This document shows, piece by piece, positions 1-7,431 of a stretch of DNA of 35,940 bases (positions are counted from its first letter, which is position 1; each line of letters opens with the position of its first letter). The stretch is taken from positions 1 to 35,940 of the forward strand of contig CAYHGP010000011.1 in the NCBI GenBank assembly GCA_964356195.1, written 5' to 3'. Under the pieces are notes generated by a model, which was given only the letters and a program-made list of their open reading frames with translations, was not told the origin of the DNA and did not search any database. A program made the position numbers and the translations under genes. The DNA is from 2-02-FULL-48-14 sp964356195. GTDB taxonomy: Bacteria > Patescibacteriota > Gracilibacteria > UBA1369 > 2-02-FULL-48-14.

Positions 1-21
1 TTATTCATGCGCCCATTGTAC

Positions 22-1392
22 CTAATAGAGTTGAATCATCAATCGATAGATGTTTTCGCTCACGCCTCCACGAGTGATTTCGTGAGAAGGGAAGTAATAG
101 GTGTCGGCATCTTCTTCTAGAAGCCCCCATTCATAGGCGGTGTTGATGTAATCTGTGTACCACTGTTCCAGGTTCACATCGTCATAGACTTTTTGTTCCG
201 CTTCGAGCTTGTCGAGGTAGAATATTTCCACCATCATTTTCATGGCTTCCGCTTTGTTTACGTAGTTCTCAGGCTTGAAAGTGCCGTCATCGTAGCCGTC
301 GATCCAGTTTTGTTCTTCCGCAAAACAAATATATTTGGCGTACCATTCGTATTCAACGTCCGGGAAGCAGCTGTTGTAATCTTCTTCACTTGGGTCGTAG
401 CCCGCACCTTCCACGAGAATTTTTATAAGCTCGGCGCGATTCAAAGGGTTGTTGGGCTTGAAAGTGCCGTCAGGGTAACCTCCAACGACATCGTTTGTTT
501 TCAAGTAAGAAATGGCCTCCGCATTGTTATCGCCGAAATCCACGTCGTCAAAAATTTCTATATCTCCACTTGAGTCGGTGTTGGTGTCTGAACTCTCAAC
601 CGTGTCTATATAGTCGTTTGAGAATGCTTCGGAAACGAAGGCTTCGTTCAAGGTGCCGTCATCCACAAGACTCAAGAACCAGTAAAGGACGGTGTCGCTT
701 GAAATGACATACCCATAACTTCCGCCGAGTTCATTGGTTGAGTACGCCGAAGCCACTCCCACCACTCGTTCTTCGGTATTGTAAACGGGGCCGCCGGAGT
801 TTCCGGGGTTCAAGGTCGCATCTGTTGTGAAGTACCACACGAGGTCATCTACCAGCATGGAAAATGCGCTTACGGCTCCTTCGGTCAATACTACGGTGTA
901 AGAACCGCTCGCTACAGGGAATCCCAAAATAGTAACATCTTCACCCAAGCTTGGAGGGTAGTCTGCAAAGTCCACGTAAGGCCAGCCCAGGCTCATAATG
1001 GTTTCGGAATCAAGAAAGTCGCCGGTGTCCGCCCAATTTTCGTCAATGTAATAAGCGGGGTAGAGAATAGCCAAATCATAATCTTCGTCGTAGGCCAAAA
1101 CTCGTGCGGAGAAGAGACAGGTGGGTTCCGTGTATTCATCGTTTACCGGGCAGAGGTAAATGTATTCATTTGGAAGGCCGGTCGTTGTGTCCATAATCAC
1201 GTGAGCGTTGGTGAGAACCAATCCATCCACACTGAAGAAAAATCCTGTGCCGATGTACCAATCTCCCAAAGAGTCCATGGTGTTGATGAGCGTCACACTC
1301 GTGAGAGTGGAGTCATAGGTAAAACTGCTCGCACTGTTGATGGGCAGCATTAATAAAGCGAATAAGAGACCTTTGGCGAGGAGTTTTTTCAT
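22..1392 (-). CDS. Secreted trypsin-like serine protease with C-terminal SLH domains
   Basis: 456 residues. An N-terminal signal peptide (about residues 1-22) precedes a chymotrypsin-fold protease domain of the S1C/Trypsin_2 type. The triad is visible: His64 in TNAHV, Asp106 in DYDLAIL, Ser199 in GNSGGP. Three SLH repeats follow at about 291-335, 344-392 and 404-450, each with the GYxDGTF or equivalent core. SLH repeats bind cell-wall polymers, so the enzyme is probably held on the cell surface with its protease domain outward. There is no PDZ domain, unlike DegP/HtrA. The gene lies downstream of yajQ on the same strand and has its own likely promoter and a structured leader (1418-1462). The start is well supported by the signal peptide. 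Substrate is unknown. Confidence 0.88.
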   Translation of the reverse strand: MKKLLAKGLLFALLMLPINSASSFTYDSTLTSVTLINTMDSLGDWYIGTGFFFSVDGLVLTNAHVIMDTTTGLPNEYIYLCPVNDEYTEPTCLFSARVLAYDEDYDLAILYPAYYIDENWADTGDFLDSETIMSLGWPYVDFADYPPSLGEDVTILGFPVASGSYTVVLTEGAVSAFSMLVDDLVWYFTTDATLNPGNSGGPVYNTEERVVGVASAYSTNELGGSYGYVISSDTVLYWFLSLVDDGTLNEAFVSEAFSNDYIDTVESSDTNTDSSGDIEIFDDVDFGDNNAEAISYLKTNDVVGGYPDGTFKPNNPLNRAELIKILVEGAGYDPSEEDYNSCFPDVEYEWYAKYICFAEEQNWIDGYDDGTFKPENYVNKAEAMKMMVEIFYLDKLEAEQKVYDDVNLEQWYTDYINTAYEWGLLEEDADTYYFPSHEITRGGVSENIYRLMIQLY

Positions 1393-1417
1393 GGCGTGTG
1401 GATTTAAAATGATAGGG

Positions 1418-1462
1418 TGTGGCTTACGCCACGTTCTTTTTAGCAGACACTTTGTGTCCGCT
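1418..1462 (-). promoter_or_regulatory. Two-hairpin leader RNA element, copy A (protease gene)
   Basis: Read on the minus strand, a 9-bp hairpin with an AAA triloop (core GCGGACAC-AAA-GTGTCTGC, 1443-1461, plus an outer A-T pair) is followed by a short A-rich linker and a second hairpin GTGGC-GTAA-GCCAC with a GNRA-type loop (1419-1432). The element ends 26 nt before the protease start codon. Copy B at 4637-4682 has the same layout before another gene. No U-tract follows, so it is not an intrinsic terminator. A cis-regulatory role is inferred; a dispersed repeat is the alternative. Confidence 0.55.
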
Positions 1463-1479
1463 TGGGCGTACAGGTTTTA

Positions 1480-1508
1480 ATTGTATTTCGTTTTTTTTAG
1501 GAATGCAA
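1480..1508 (-). promoter_or_regulatory. Probable promoter for the SLH protease gene
   Basis: On the minus strand, TTGCAT (1503-1508) and TACAAT (1480-1485) are separated by 17 bp. Transcription would start just upstream of the two-hairpin leader, placing the whole element in the 5' UTR. The -10 box is good (5/6) and the -35 is weak. Confidence 0.45.
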
Positions 1509-1514
1509 ATTTAT

Positions 1515-2009
1515 CTATCTGTAGTTCGTAAAGTCCAAAGGTAGAGACAGCGTTTTCTCCGTGCGAAGCATGGTGATGACGCCTTGAAGTTCATCGCGTG
1601 ATTTGGAGCTGACGCGTACCGCATCGCCTTGAATGCTTGGCTTAGCCTTGGGACATTTTTCACGAATGAGTTTTGAAATTTGTTTTGCGGTTTCTTGGTC
1701 CAGACTTTTGACCAATTTGATTTCGTAACGCACTAAATTGCCGCCCAGTTTTTCCATTTCCTGTTTGTCCAGAATTTGCGCGGAAAGTTTGCGGTTCATC
1801 ATTTTTTGCAAAAGCACGCTCCATACGGCGTTGAGCGCCATCTCAGAAGGTGCCGTGATTTTAATTTTGTCGTCGAGCAATTCCAGTTCGACGTGTAAAT
1901 CCTTGAGGTCGAAACGTACGGCGATTTCTTTTTTAGTTTGGTCAAAAGCGTTGATGACTTCTTGAAGATTGAAGTCGCTGACAATGTCCATGGAAGAATC
2001 GGAAGCCAT
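1515..2009 (-). CDS. yajQ: YajQ family nucleotide-binding protein (UPF0234)
   Basis: 164 residues, the normal length for YajQ. The N-terminal FDIVSE-type block appears as MDIVSDFNLQEV, followed by the conserved KKEIAVRFD segment. The C-terminal part has the family pattern KxIxKLIREKCPKAKPSIQGDAVRVSSKSRDELQ. Family members fold as two ferredoxin-like domains and have been reported to bind nucleic acids or, in some bacteria, cyclic di-GMP; which applies here cannot be told from sequence. The start could be at residue 1 or at Met7. It is divergent from the gene at 2087 and shares a compact promoter region with it. There is no clear Shine-Dalgarno sequence. Confidence 0.92.
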   Translation of the reverse strand: MASDSSMDIVSDFNLQEVINAFDQTKKEIAVRFDLKDLHVELELLDDKIKITAPSEMALNAVWSVLLQKMMNRKLSAQILDKQEMEKLGGNLVRYEIKLVKSLDQETAKQISKLIREKCPKAKPSIQGDAVRVSSKSRDELQGVITMLRTEKTLSLPLDFTNYR

Positions 2010-2054
2010 AAGGAAGTTTGGATTAATCTAGTAAATAGAGAGTAAAACAACTAC

Positions 2055-2065
2055 ACTAGTATAGC
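2055..2065. promoter_or_regulatory. Shared -10 region for the divergent yajQ and propeller genes
   Basis: A single TATA core reads TATACT on the minus strand (2058-2063) and TATAGC or TAGTAT on the plus strand. It lies 22 bp before the plus-strand start and 48 bp before yajQ. It resembles the symmetric -10 elements known from bidirectional bacterial promoters. Confidence 0.4.
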
Positions 2066-2086
2066 CTATTTGTTAATCTTCCAAGT

Positions 2087-4348
2087 ATGAAAAAAACAAT
2101 CTCAGCGCTTCTTTTTTTAGTTCTTGTTTCCGCTTTTGGAGTTCCTGCGCCGGCTCGCGCTTCTTTTAGTGATTTGGATTATGATGATCCGAGTGGGGAA
2201 GCCATAGAAGCTCTTCAGGATGCCGGTGTTTTGCAGGGTTATGACGATGGTACTTTTCGTTCCACGAGTACTATCAATCGTGCTGAATTTCTAAAAATTG
2301 TGGTGGAGGCTGTGACCGATAACCCCACTGGATCCAATTGTTTTTCCGATGTCAGCACGGATTGGTATGCAAAATATGTGTGTTACGCCAAGGATCAGGG
2401 TTACATCAGCGGCTACGACGACGGAACTTTTAAGCCCGCGAACGAAATCAATTTTGCGGAGGCCAGCAAAGTTTTGGTGAATGTGTTTGGGCTCGAAGCC
2501 GGGGTGACGGCCACTCCTTGGTATCGTCCTTATGTGGAAAGTCTTTCCACTCAGGAGGCCATTCCTTTTTCCATCAGCGGTTTGGATAAAGAAATTATGC
2601 GAGGAGAAATGGCGGAAGTGATTTGGCGCCTCGATGAAAATAAAACCGATTTGGATTCCTTGAGCTATGAAGAGTTGGAAGGGCAGCCGGTGTCCATCAA
2701 CTCCTGTGATGAAATGGAAGAACTGTTTTTGAGCGATCCTTATGAAGATATTATTTACTACGATATGGAGGAGGATGTGTCTTCGGGGTCAAGTTCCGGA
2801 GAAACTGCCGCGCCCGAATCTGAGGCCAGTGACGATTATTCCTCAACCAATGTGCAAGTTGCTGATGTGGATGAACCCGATATTGTGAAGAATGACGGGG
2901 AATATATTTATTCCATTAAAGACAGTTCCGTTCGCATTGTGCAGGCTTACCCCGCGGACACCATGACGGAAGTGGCGGCTATTGATTTTTCGGACAGTTC
3001 TTTTTACCCCAGCAAGCTTGCTCTCGACGGAGATCGCTTGATTGTCCTCGGTTCCAGTTCGGTTTATTCCATCTACGAGTTTGGTTTTGATACTGAAATT
3101 GCGCCGGAGTTTCATGCCAGCCGAACGGCCGTTCATATTTACGATGTGTCGGATCCCGCTAATCCTGAATTGGTCCGTGAACTGGACTTTGACGGAGATT
3201 TGAACAATGCGCGAACCGTGGGGGATACGCTTTATATGGTGTTGAACAAATATGATTTTTATTATTACTACTACGACCCTGAAACCATTCATGCGGAGGA
3301 AGTTTTGCCACGTTATTACGATTCTTTGGACGGTGAGGAAAAATTGCTCGCGGACTGTACCGATATTCGTTATTTGCCGCGTGAACGNNNNNNNNNNNNN
3401 NNNNNNNNNNNNNNNNNNNNNNNNNNNNNNNNNNNNNNNNNNNNNNNNNNNNNNNNNNNNNNNNNNNNNNNNNNNNNNNNNNNNNNNACTATTTTGAATC
3501 AATTCAGCATGGACGAAGCGGATGATCATTTCCGCATCGCCACTACGCGTGGATCCGTGTGGGACACCGAAGTTCCTTCCACCAACAATCTTTATATTTT
3601 GGATCAAAGTTTGAATGCCGTGGGTTCGCTTGAAGGTATTGCACCTGGGGAAACCATTTATTCCACGCGTTTCATTGGAGACCGAGGCTACATGGTGACG
3701 TTCAAAAAAATCGATCCGCTCTTTGTTTTTGACCTTTCGAATCCCGAGTCCCCTCAAATTTTAGGACAATTGAAAATTCCGGGTTACAGCACTTATCTTC
3801 ATCCTTACGATGAAACTCACATTCTTGGTTTTGGGAAGGACGCGGAAGACGGTTCGGAAGAAGAAATTGCCGTGCGTGACCTCGACTTCGCTTGGTACCA
3901 GGGAATGAAAGTGGCTCTTTTCGACATCACCGATGTGACGAATCCTGAGCAGCTCTTTAGTGTGGGTATTGGCGACCGTGGAACCGAGAGTGAACTTTTG
4001 TATGATCATAAAGCGCTGCTCTTCAGTGCCGCCAAAAATCTCCTCGCTTTCCCCGTGAGCGTGGCTGAGGTGCCGGAGGGATCTTCAGCGGATACGTATG
4101 GAGACACGGTTTTCCAGGGCGCCTACATTTATAATCTGAACTTGGAAGACGGTTTTACTCTTAAAGGCACGGTCACTCATTACGAAGACACAGAATCGCA
4201 GAGCTATTGGGATTATTATGACTACACTCGTGAAATCCAGCGGATTATTTACATTGGCGATACGCTCTATACGATTTCCGATGGCTTCATTAAAGCTCTC
4301 GATTTAGAAACCTTGGAGGAACGCGCCAGTTTAGAGTTGGGGGAGTGA
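2087..4348 (+). CDS. Secreted SLH-domain protein with C-terminal beta-propeller (PF09826-like), interrupted by a gap
   Basis: A signal peptide (about 1-25, ending APARA) is followed by SLH repeats at about 26-75, 84-133 and a weaker one at 143-182. An acidic Ser-rich linker leads to a propeller domain that opens with the block NVQVADVDEPDIVKNDGEYIY, typical of the Beta_propel family. The domain continues after the assembly gap (3388-3487) with LNQFSMDEADDHFRIATT and RGYMVTFKKIDPLFVFDLS, also family-typical. The protein is probably exported and fixed to the cell envelope through SLH binding. The propeller's ligand is unknown. The two sides of the gap carry consecutive parts of one family, so this is very likely one gene, but from memory of the family more than 33 residues should be missing. 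Its end overlaps the convergent GIY-YIG gene by 18 bp. Confidence 0.8.
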   Translation: MKKTISALLFLVLVSAFGVPAPARASFSDLDYDDPSGEAIEALQDAGVLQGYDDGTFRSTSTINRAEFLKIVVEAVTDNPTGSNCFSDVSTDWYAKYVCYAKDQGYISGYDDGTFKPANEINFAEASKVLVNVFGLEAGVTATPWYRPYVESLSTQEAIPFSISGLDKEIMRGEMAEVIWRLDENKTDLDSLSYEELEGQPVSINSCDEMEELFLSDPYEDIIYYDMEEDVSSGSSSGETAAPESEASDDYSSTNVQVADVDEPDIVKNDGEYIYSIKDSSVRIVQAYPADTMTEVAAIDFSDSSFYPSKLALDGDRLIVLGSSSVYSIYEFGFDTEIAPEFHASRTAVHIYDVSDPANPELVRELDFDGDLNNARTVGDTLYMVLNKYDFYYYYYDPETIHAEEVLPRYYDSLDGEEKLLADCTDIRYLPREXXXXXXXXXXXXXXXXXXXXXXXXXXXXXXXXXXTILNQFSMDEADDHFRIATTRGSVWDTEVPSTNNLYILDQSLNAVGSLEGIAPGETIYSTRFIGDRGYMVTFKKIDPLFVFDLSNPESPQILGQLKIPGYSTYLHPYDETHILGFGKDAEDGSEEEIAVRDLDFAWYQGMKVALFDITDVTNPEQLFSVGIGDRGTESELLYDHKALLFSAAKNLLAFPVSVAEVPEGSSADTYGDTVFQGAYIYNLNLEDGFTLKGTVTHYEDTESQSYWDYYDYTREIQRIIYIGDTLYTISDGFIKALDLETLEERASLELGE
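3388..3487. other. Assembly gap (100 N placeholder)
   Basis: Exactly 100 N inside the propeller gene. All seven gaps in the window have this length, so it does not measure missing sequence. Confidence 0.98.
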
Positions 4349-4585
4349 GCAAAGCTCCAACTTTTCTTTGCGGCTGAGTTTCTTCAAAACACACTCTCTT
4401 TTTCGCGCTTCGCTCAGCGTAGCCAGCTTTTCGGAGTAAACCAAGCGGACGGGGCGGCGTTGCTTGGTGTAACGGGCCCCGGACTTTAAATGATTGTGCG
4501 CGTGAAGTCTCCGTTCCAAGTCATTGCTTGAACCGATGTACAAAGTTTTGTCGTAGCACTCCAGTATGTAAACCACAAAATCCAT
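4331..4585 (-). CDS. GIY-YIG domain protein
   Basis: 84 residues, the size of stand-alone GIY-YIG proteins of the UPF0213/YhbQ type. VYI (5-7) and YIG (16-18) form the name-giving motif. They are followed by the conserved Arg in DLERRL, the HN pair, YTKQRRPVRLVYSE with the likely catalytic Glu52, and a basic EARKRE..LKKLSRKEKLEL tail. The fold is that of a nuclease domain, but the cellular role of single-domain members is not established. The 3' end overlaps the propeller gene by 18 bp in convergent orientation. A -10-like TAATAT lies only 7 nt before the start, suggesting a nearly leaderless message. Confidence 0.9.
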   Translation of the reverse strand: MDFVVYILECYDKTLYIGSSNDLERRLHAHNHLKSGARYTKQRRPVRLVYSEKLATLSEARKRECVLKKLSRKEKLELCSLPQL

Positions 4586-4636
4586 CCCTTCTATATTATC
4601 TTTAAATTGTGAATCTACAAAATTCGCAGTACACTA

Positions 4637-4682
4637 GGCAGACCCAAAGGGTTTGCTAGGCAATAACGTGGCGTAAGCCACA
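4637..4682 (+). promoter_or_regulatory. Two-hairpin leader RNA element, copy B (HEAT-repeat gene)
   Basis: Hairpin 1 is GCAGACCC-AAA-GGGTTTGC (4638-4656) with an added outer G-T pair. Hairpin 2 is GTGGC-GTAA-GCCAC (4668-4681). The element ends 28 nt before the ATG at 4710. Compared with copy A, one A-T pair is replaced by C-G and three others switch between Watson-Crick and G-T, so pairing is kept while sequence changes. An 18-nt core (AACGTGGCGTAAGCCACA) is identical. The neighbour upstream is divergent, so only the HEAT gene can use it as a leader. Confidence 0.55.
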
Positions 4683-4709
4683 ACCTTCGGCTCCATATTA
4701 ATCAAACCC

Positions 4710-6068
4710 ATGGATATTCAAACTCTTTTAAAACAATTGTCCGATAAAGATGCCGGCCTTCGTTGTGAAGCCGCCAAGGCACTCGCCGATGAGGCGGATG
4801 CCGGAGAGGATCTTTCCGAGGGTTTGCCCATCCTGATTAAGGCTTTAAAAGATAAAGAAACTTATGTGAGACACATGGCGGTTTTTACACTGACGAATTT
4901 GCACAAGAATTTTTTCGATATTGAGGAGGCTTTCGAGCCCTTGATCGAAGTTTTGAAGGATGCGGATGCCGGAGTGAAAACAGGAGCGCTTTTGTTGCTC
5001 ACCACTTTGCATCGTGATCTTGATTTGGATCTCACCGAGGCGCGCGAGGCACTTCTGGGTCTTTTGAAAGATGAAGAAGGATCCATTCGCAGAGCTACGG
5101 TTTTGGCTTTGAATACAATAGGGGATGCGGAGACCCAGAAAGGTCTTGAGGGTGTATTCGGGGACGAAGACTCTTTGGTGAAGCGCTATGCTTCCGGTGG
5201 CTTGGTGAAAATATATTTGAAAAATGCGAAGGGGAAGGAAGTGGAAAACTTGATCACGAATAAAGACGTGTTTATACGGGAAGGAGCGATGTTCATTTTA
5301 GAAGCTTACGATGTGGAAGAAATTTCCTTCGAAGAGGCTTTCCCTTTTCTTGTGAAGGGTCTTTCCGATGAAGGAGAAAATGTCCGTCTTTATGCGGTTC
5401 AAGGAATCGCGAAGGCTTCCAAAACTCTTGAGGTCTCTGATGTTTCGAGCGCTCAGGAATCTTTGGTGAGGCTTTTGAATGATGAGAAGCTCGATACTCG
5501 AGTTCTGGCTTCGTTTGCGCTGGGAATGATTGCCAAGAAATTCGACACCACTTCCATACTTCCTGCGCTTATGGATGTTTTGAAAGACAGTTCCAAGGAG
5601 GAGGACATTCGCGTGAATGCGGCGCGAATTTTTAAGTGGAATGCCGAGGCCGGCCGTGATATTTCAAAATACATCGGTGAACTTGAGAAGTATTTGGAGG
5701 ATCCTTCCGAAGATGTTTACTATGCCGTTGCGAATGCTATCGCTTCCGAATACATCAGTAAGAAGGAATGGGCTAAAGTTTCGGAATTTCTGAAGCATCC
5801 CAACCCTATTATTCGGGAAGGAATTTGCGGGTCGGTGGGAGCGTCTTGCGCCAAGGAAACTGATTTCGCTCCGATCATTCCGGATTTGGTGCGGGTCTTA
5901 ACGGAAGGGGATGGAATTTCGCAAAACGCCATGTATTCTCTCTGTCACTTCATTGAATGGAAGAAGGAAAATCCCAAATTGGTTCTTAAGGCCATTGAAA
6001 CCTTGGGCAAGGATCCTAATGACGATTTTGTAAAAAGAGTTATTTTGGCGTGCAAGGAACGGCTTTAA
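4710..6068 (+). CDS. HEAT-repeat protein
   Basis: 452 residues without signal peptide or membrane segment, so probably cytoplasmic. It is built almost wholly of alpha-helical HEAT/PBS-lyase-like repeats of about 30-40 residues, for example PILIKALKDKETYVRHMAVFTL and PLIEVLKDADAGVKTGALLLL. These recur at about 25-65, 75-105, 110-140, 215-245, 255-290, 295-330, 340-370 and 380-440. Such arrays are scaffolds for binding proteins or sometimes nucleic acids; no catalytic motif is seen. The 5' leader carries the two-hairpin element at 4637-4682. There is no Shine-Dalgarno sequence before the ATG. The gene stands alone between a divergent GIY-YIG gene and a separate methyltransferase-like gene. Specific partner unknown. 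Confidence 0.85.
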   Translation: MDIQTLLKQLSDKDAGLRCEAAKALADEADAGEDLSEGLPILIKALKDKETYVRHMAVFTLTNLHKNFFDIEEAFEPLIEVLKDADAGVKTGALLLLTTLHRDLDLDLTEAREALLGLLKDEEGSIRRATVLALNTIGDAETQKGLEGVFGDEDSLVKRYASGGLVKIYLKNAKGKEVENLITNKDVFIREGAMFILEAYDVEEISFEEAFPFLVKGLSDEGENVRLYAVQGIAKASKTLEVSDVSSAQESLVRLLNDEKLDTRVLASFALGMIAKKFDTTSILPALMDVLKDSSKEEDIRVNAARIFKWNAEAGRDISKYIGELEKYLEDPSEDVYYAVANAIASEYISKKEWAKVSEFLKHPNPIIREGICGSVGASCAKETDFAPIIPDLVRVLTEGDGISQNAMYSLCHFIEWKKENPKLVLKAIETLGKDPNDDFVKRVILACKERL

Positions 6069-6117
6069 GGTTGCGGATAGCTTGCGCTTGCGCCTAAATT
6101 ATGTTCTAATATGAGGG

Positions 6118-6969
6118 ATGAGCCTTGATTATGACGACTTTCGGTCCTCCATAGAGGAGGGCATTCAGAGTGGAGCCATCCGAAAATACGGTCGGGTTCC
6201 TAAAGACGATTTTTCCGTGGATACCTGTACTCCTTATAATACTCGCTACCTTCGGCCTCAGCTGCTTCGGTTGCTGCAAGGAGTATGCGGGGGAAGAGAC
6301 GTGAATGTTTTGAACTTGGGTTTTGGGCTTGGGGTTGAATCTTCTGAACTGCATGAGGCTCTTCCGGGGGCTCACTTGGAAGGGGTGGCGCTTTCACCGA
6401 TATCTCCTCGTCATCGCTTGGTCGTCCCTCTAGATAGACAACCTGGAGACGACAGTGTCCATAATACGTGGCAAAGAAGGGTTGGAGTTAATGACAATAC
6501 TATTGAACTGGCTTTAAGGGATTTTTTGAGATCTGAGTCTTTTCTTGCTCATGAACGGCCTTACCACACTCAACACATTGGGGATGCCGGGAAAGTTTTT
6601 GATGATTTGAGGACTGAAGGTACTCAGTTTGATGTCATTTATGATCGAGAAGGGCCTCTTGCAAAAAGTCGAGGAGACAAGTCCTTTGGGATACGCTTTG
6701 GACATCGACCGAAAGTGTGGGAAGGGGCTCTTAGTCTTATGAAACCGGATGGAGTGGTGCTTGCGAATACGGGTCCGCTTAAAGATTGTTTCTCTTCCGG
6801 CTGGGTGAGGCTTTTTTCAAAGGATGCCGGGTTTATTGCCTTTGGGCCCGAGCATGAGAGGCTGCCTGAAATTAAAGAAGCAGTGAGCCCTTTGTCTTTG
6901 GAAAAGGTAGATGGGATTTGGGCATATTGCGATCATGAAGGGAAGGCGGTAAAAGGGCTATCGCGTTGA
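6118..6969 (+). CDS. SAM-dependent methyltransferase-like protein
   Basis: 283 residues, probably cytoplasmic. A Rossmann-type motif I is seen at about 61-92 (VNVLNLGFGLGVESSELHEA then an acidic residue in LEGVALS). Later segments FDVIYDREGPL (about 176-186) and LMKPDGVVLANTG resemble motif IV and the strand after helix E of class I methyltransferases. The match is weak: the motif I glycines read GFGLG, and the substrate cannot be named. An unrelated Rossmann protein remains possible. The GAGGG directly before the ATG is too close to be a normal ribosome site. The TGA stop overlaps the -35 box of the following marR promoter, so the two units are tightly packed but probably separately transcribed. 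Confidence 0.5.
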   Translation: MSLDYDDFRSSIEEGIQSGAIRKYGRVPKDDFSVDTCTPYNTRYLRPQLLRLLQGVCGGRDVNVLNLGFGLGVESSELHEALPGAHLEGVALSPISPRHRLVVPLDRQPGDDSVHNTWQRRVGVNDNTIELALRDFLRSESFLAHERPYHTQHIGDAGKVFDDLRTEGTQFDVIYDREGPLAKSRGDKSFGIRFGHRPKVWEGALSLMKPDGVVLANTGPLKDCFSSGWVRLFSKDAGFIAFGPEHERLPEIKEAVSPLSLEKVDGIWAYCDHEGKAVKGLSR

Positions 6970-7008
6970 CATCGAGCAGAGCGCTCTATACAGTTAGCCT
7001 CCCTAACT
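6966..7008 (+). promoter_or_regulatory. marR-macAB promoter with palindromic operator
   Basis: A perfect -35 TTGACA lies at 6966-6971. A -10 is read either as TATACA (6987-6992, spacing 15) or TACAGT (6989-6994, spacing 17). Overlapping and just downstream is the inverted repeat AGTTAGCCTCCCTAACT (6992-7008; 6-bp arms, 5-bp centre), and AGAGCGCTCT (6978-6987) is a second perfect palindrome. The placement between promoter and start codon fits autorepression by the MarR protein; that role is inferred. Confidence 0.6.
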
Positions 7009-7014
7009 AATTGC

Positions 7015-7431
7015 GTGGAATCTCAGTTGCCTCATCTTTTTTTGCAGGTTATGCGGCTCATGCGGGACCGAACTCCTTTTGGGTCTGATCCGAAATTGCT
7101 GTGTCCTCCGGAGTTCATGGCGCTCAAGTATTTTCAGGAGCATCCTGCGGCATCGCTTTCTTTATTTGCTGAGTTTATTCATGTTCGTAAGCCTACGGCG
7201 ACCGAACTTATTAAGCGCTTGCTTGTGCGCGGGTTTTTGGAACGGGTGCAGAGTAAAAAAGATCGTCGAGTGTTTGAACTTGAACTCACGGAAGGAGGCA
7301 TACAAGCGTTAAAAGTGGCCGAAAAAGTTTTTGAAACCCATGCGGGCGTCGTTTTCTCCGCTTTAACCGATGCGGAACAGGATCAACTTTTTCAACTTTT
7401 ATCTAAAATCAATGGAAAAAATAATGCATAA
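7015..7431 (+). CDS. MarR family transcriptional regulator
   Basis: 138 residues, usual for MarR. A winged helix-turn-helix is evident: the recognition-helix region VRKPTATELIKRLLVRGFLERVQSKKDRRVFELELTEGG (about 62-100) has the family pattern of a helix followed by a basic DRR wing. MarR dimers repress adjacent efflux or stress genes and are released by small molecules. Here the gene is first in an operon with macA and two macB-type genes and overlaps macA by about 20 nt, implying that it controls this efflux system. The start is GTG at 7015, directly behind the palindrome. The inducing ligand is unknown. Confidence 0.88.
   Translation: MESQLPHLFLQVMRLMRDRTPFGSDPKLLCPPEFMALKYFQEHPAASLSLFAEFIHVRKPTATELIKRLLVRGFLERVQSKKDRRVFELELTEGGIQALKVAEKVFETHAGVVFSALTDAEQDQLFQLLSKINGKNNA

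Noticed and set aside
1..21. Possible end of another gene at the left window edge
   Set aside because: Only 21 bases, too short to support any feature.
1418..1432. GTGGC-GTAA-GCCAC as an intrinsic terminator of yajQ
   Set aside because: Only 5 bp and no U-tract follows; the same hairpin at 4668 precedes a gene whose upstream neighbour is divergent.
2843..3757. Long minus-strand open frame opposite the propeller gene
   Set aside because: Antisense shadow without family similarity; the plus-strand gene has clear domains.
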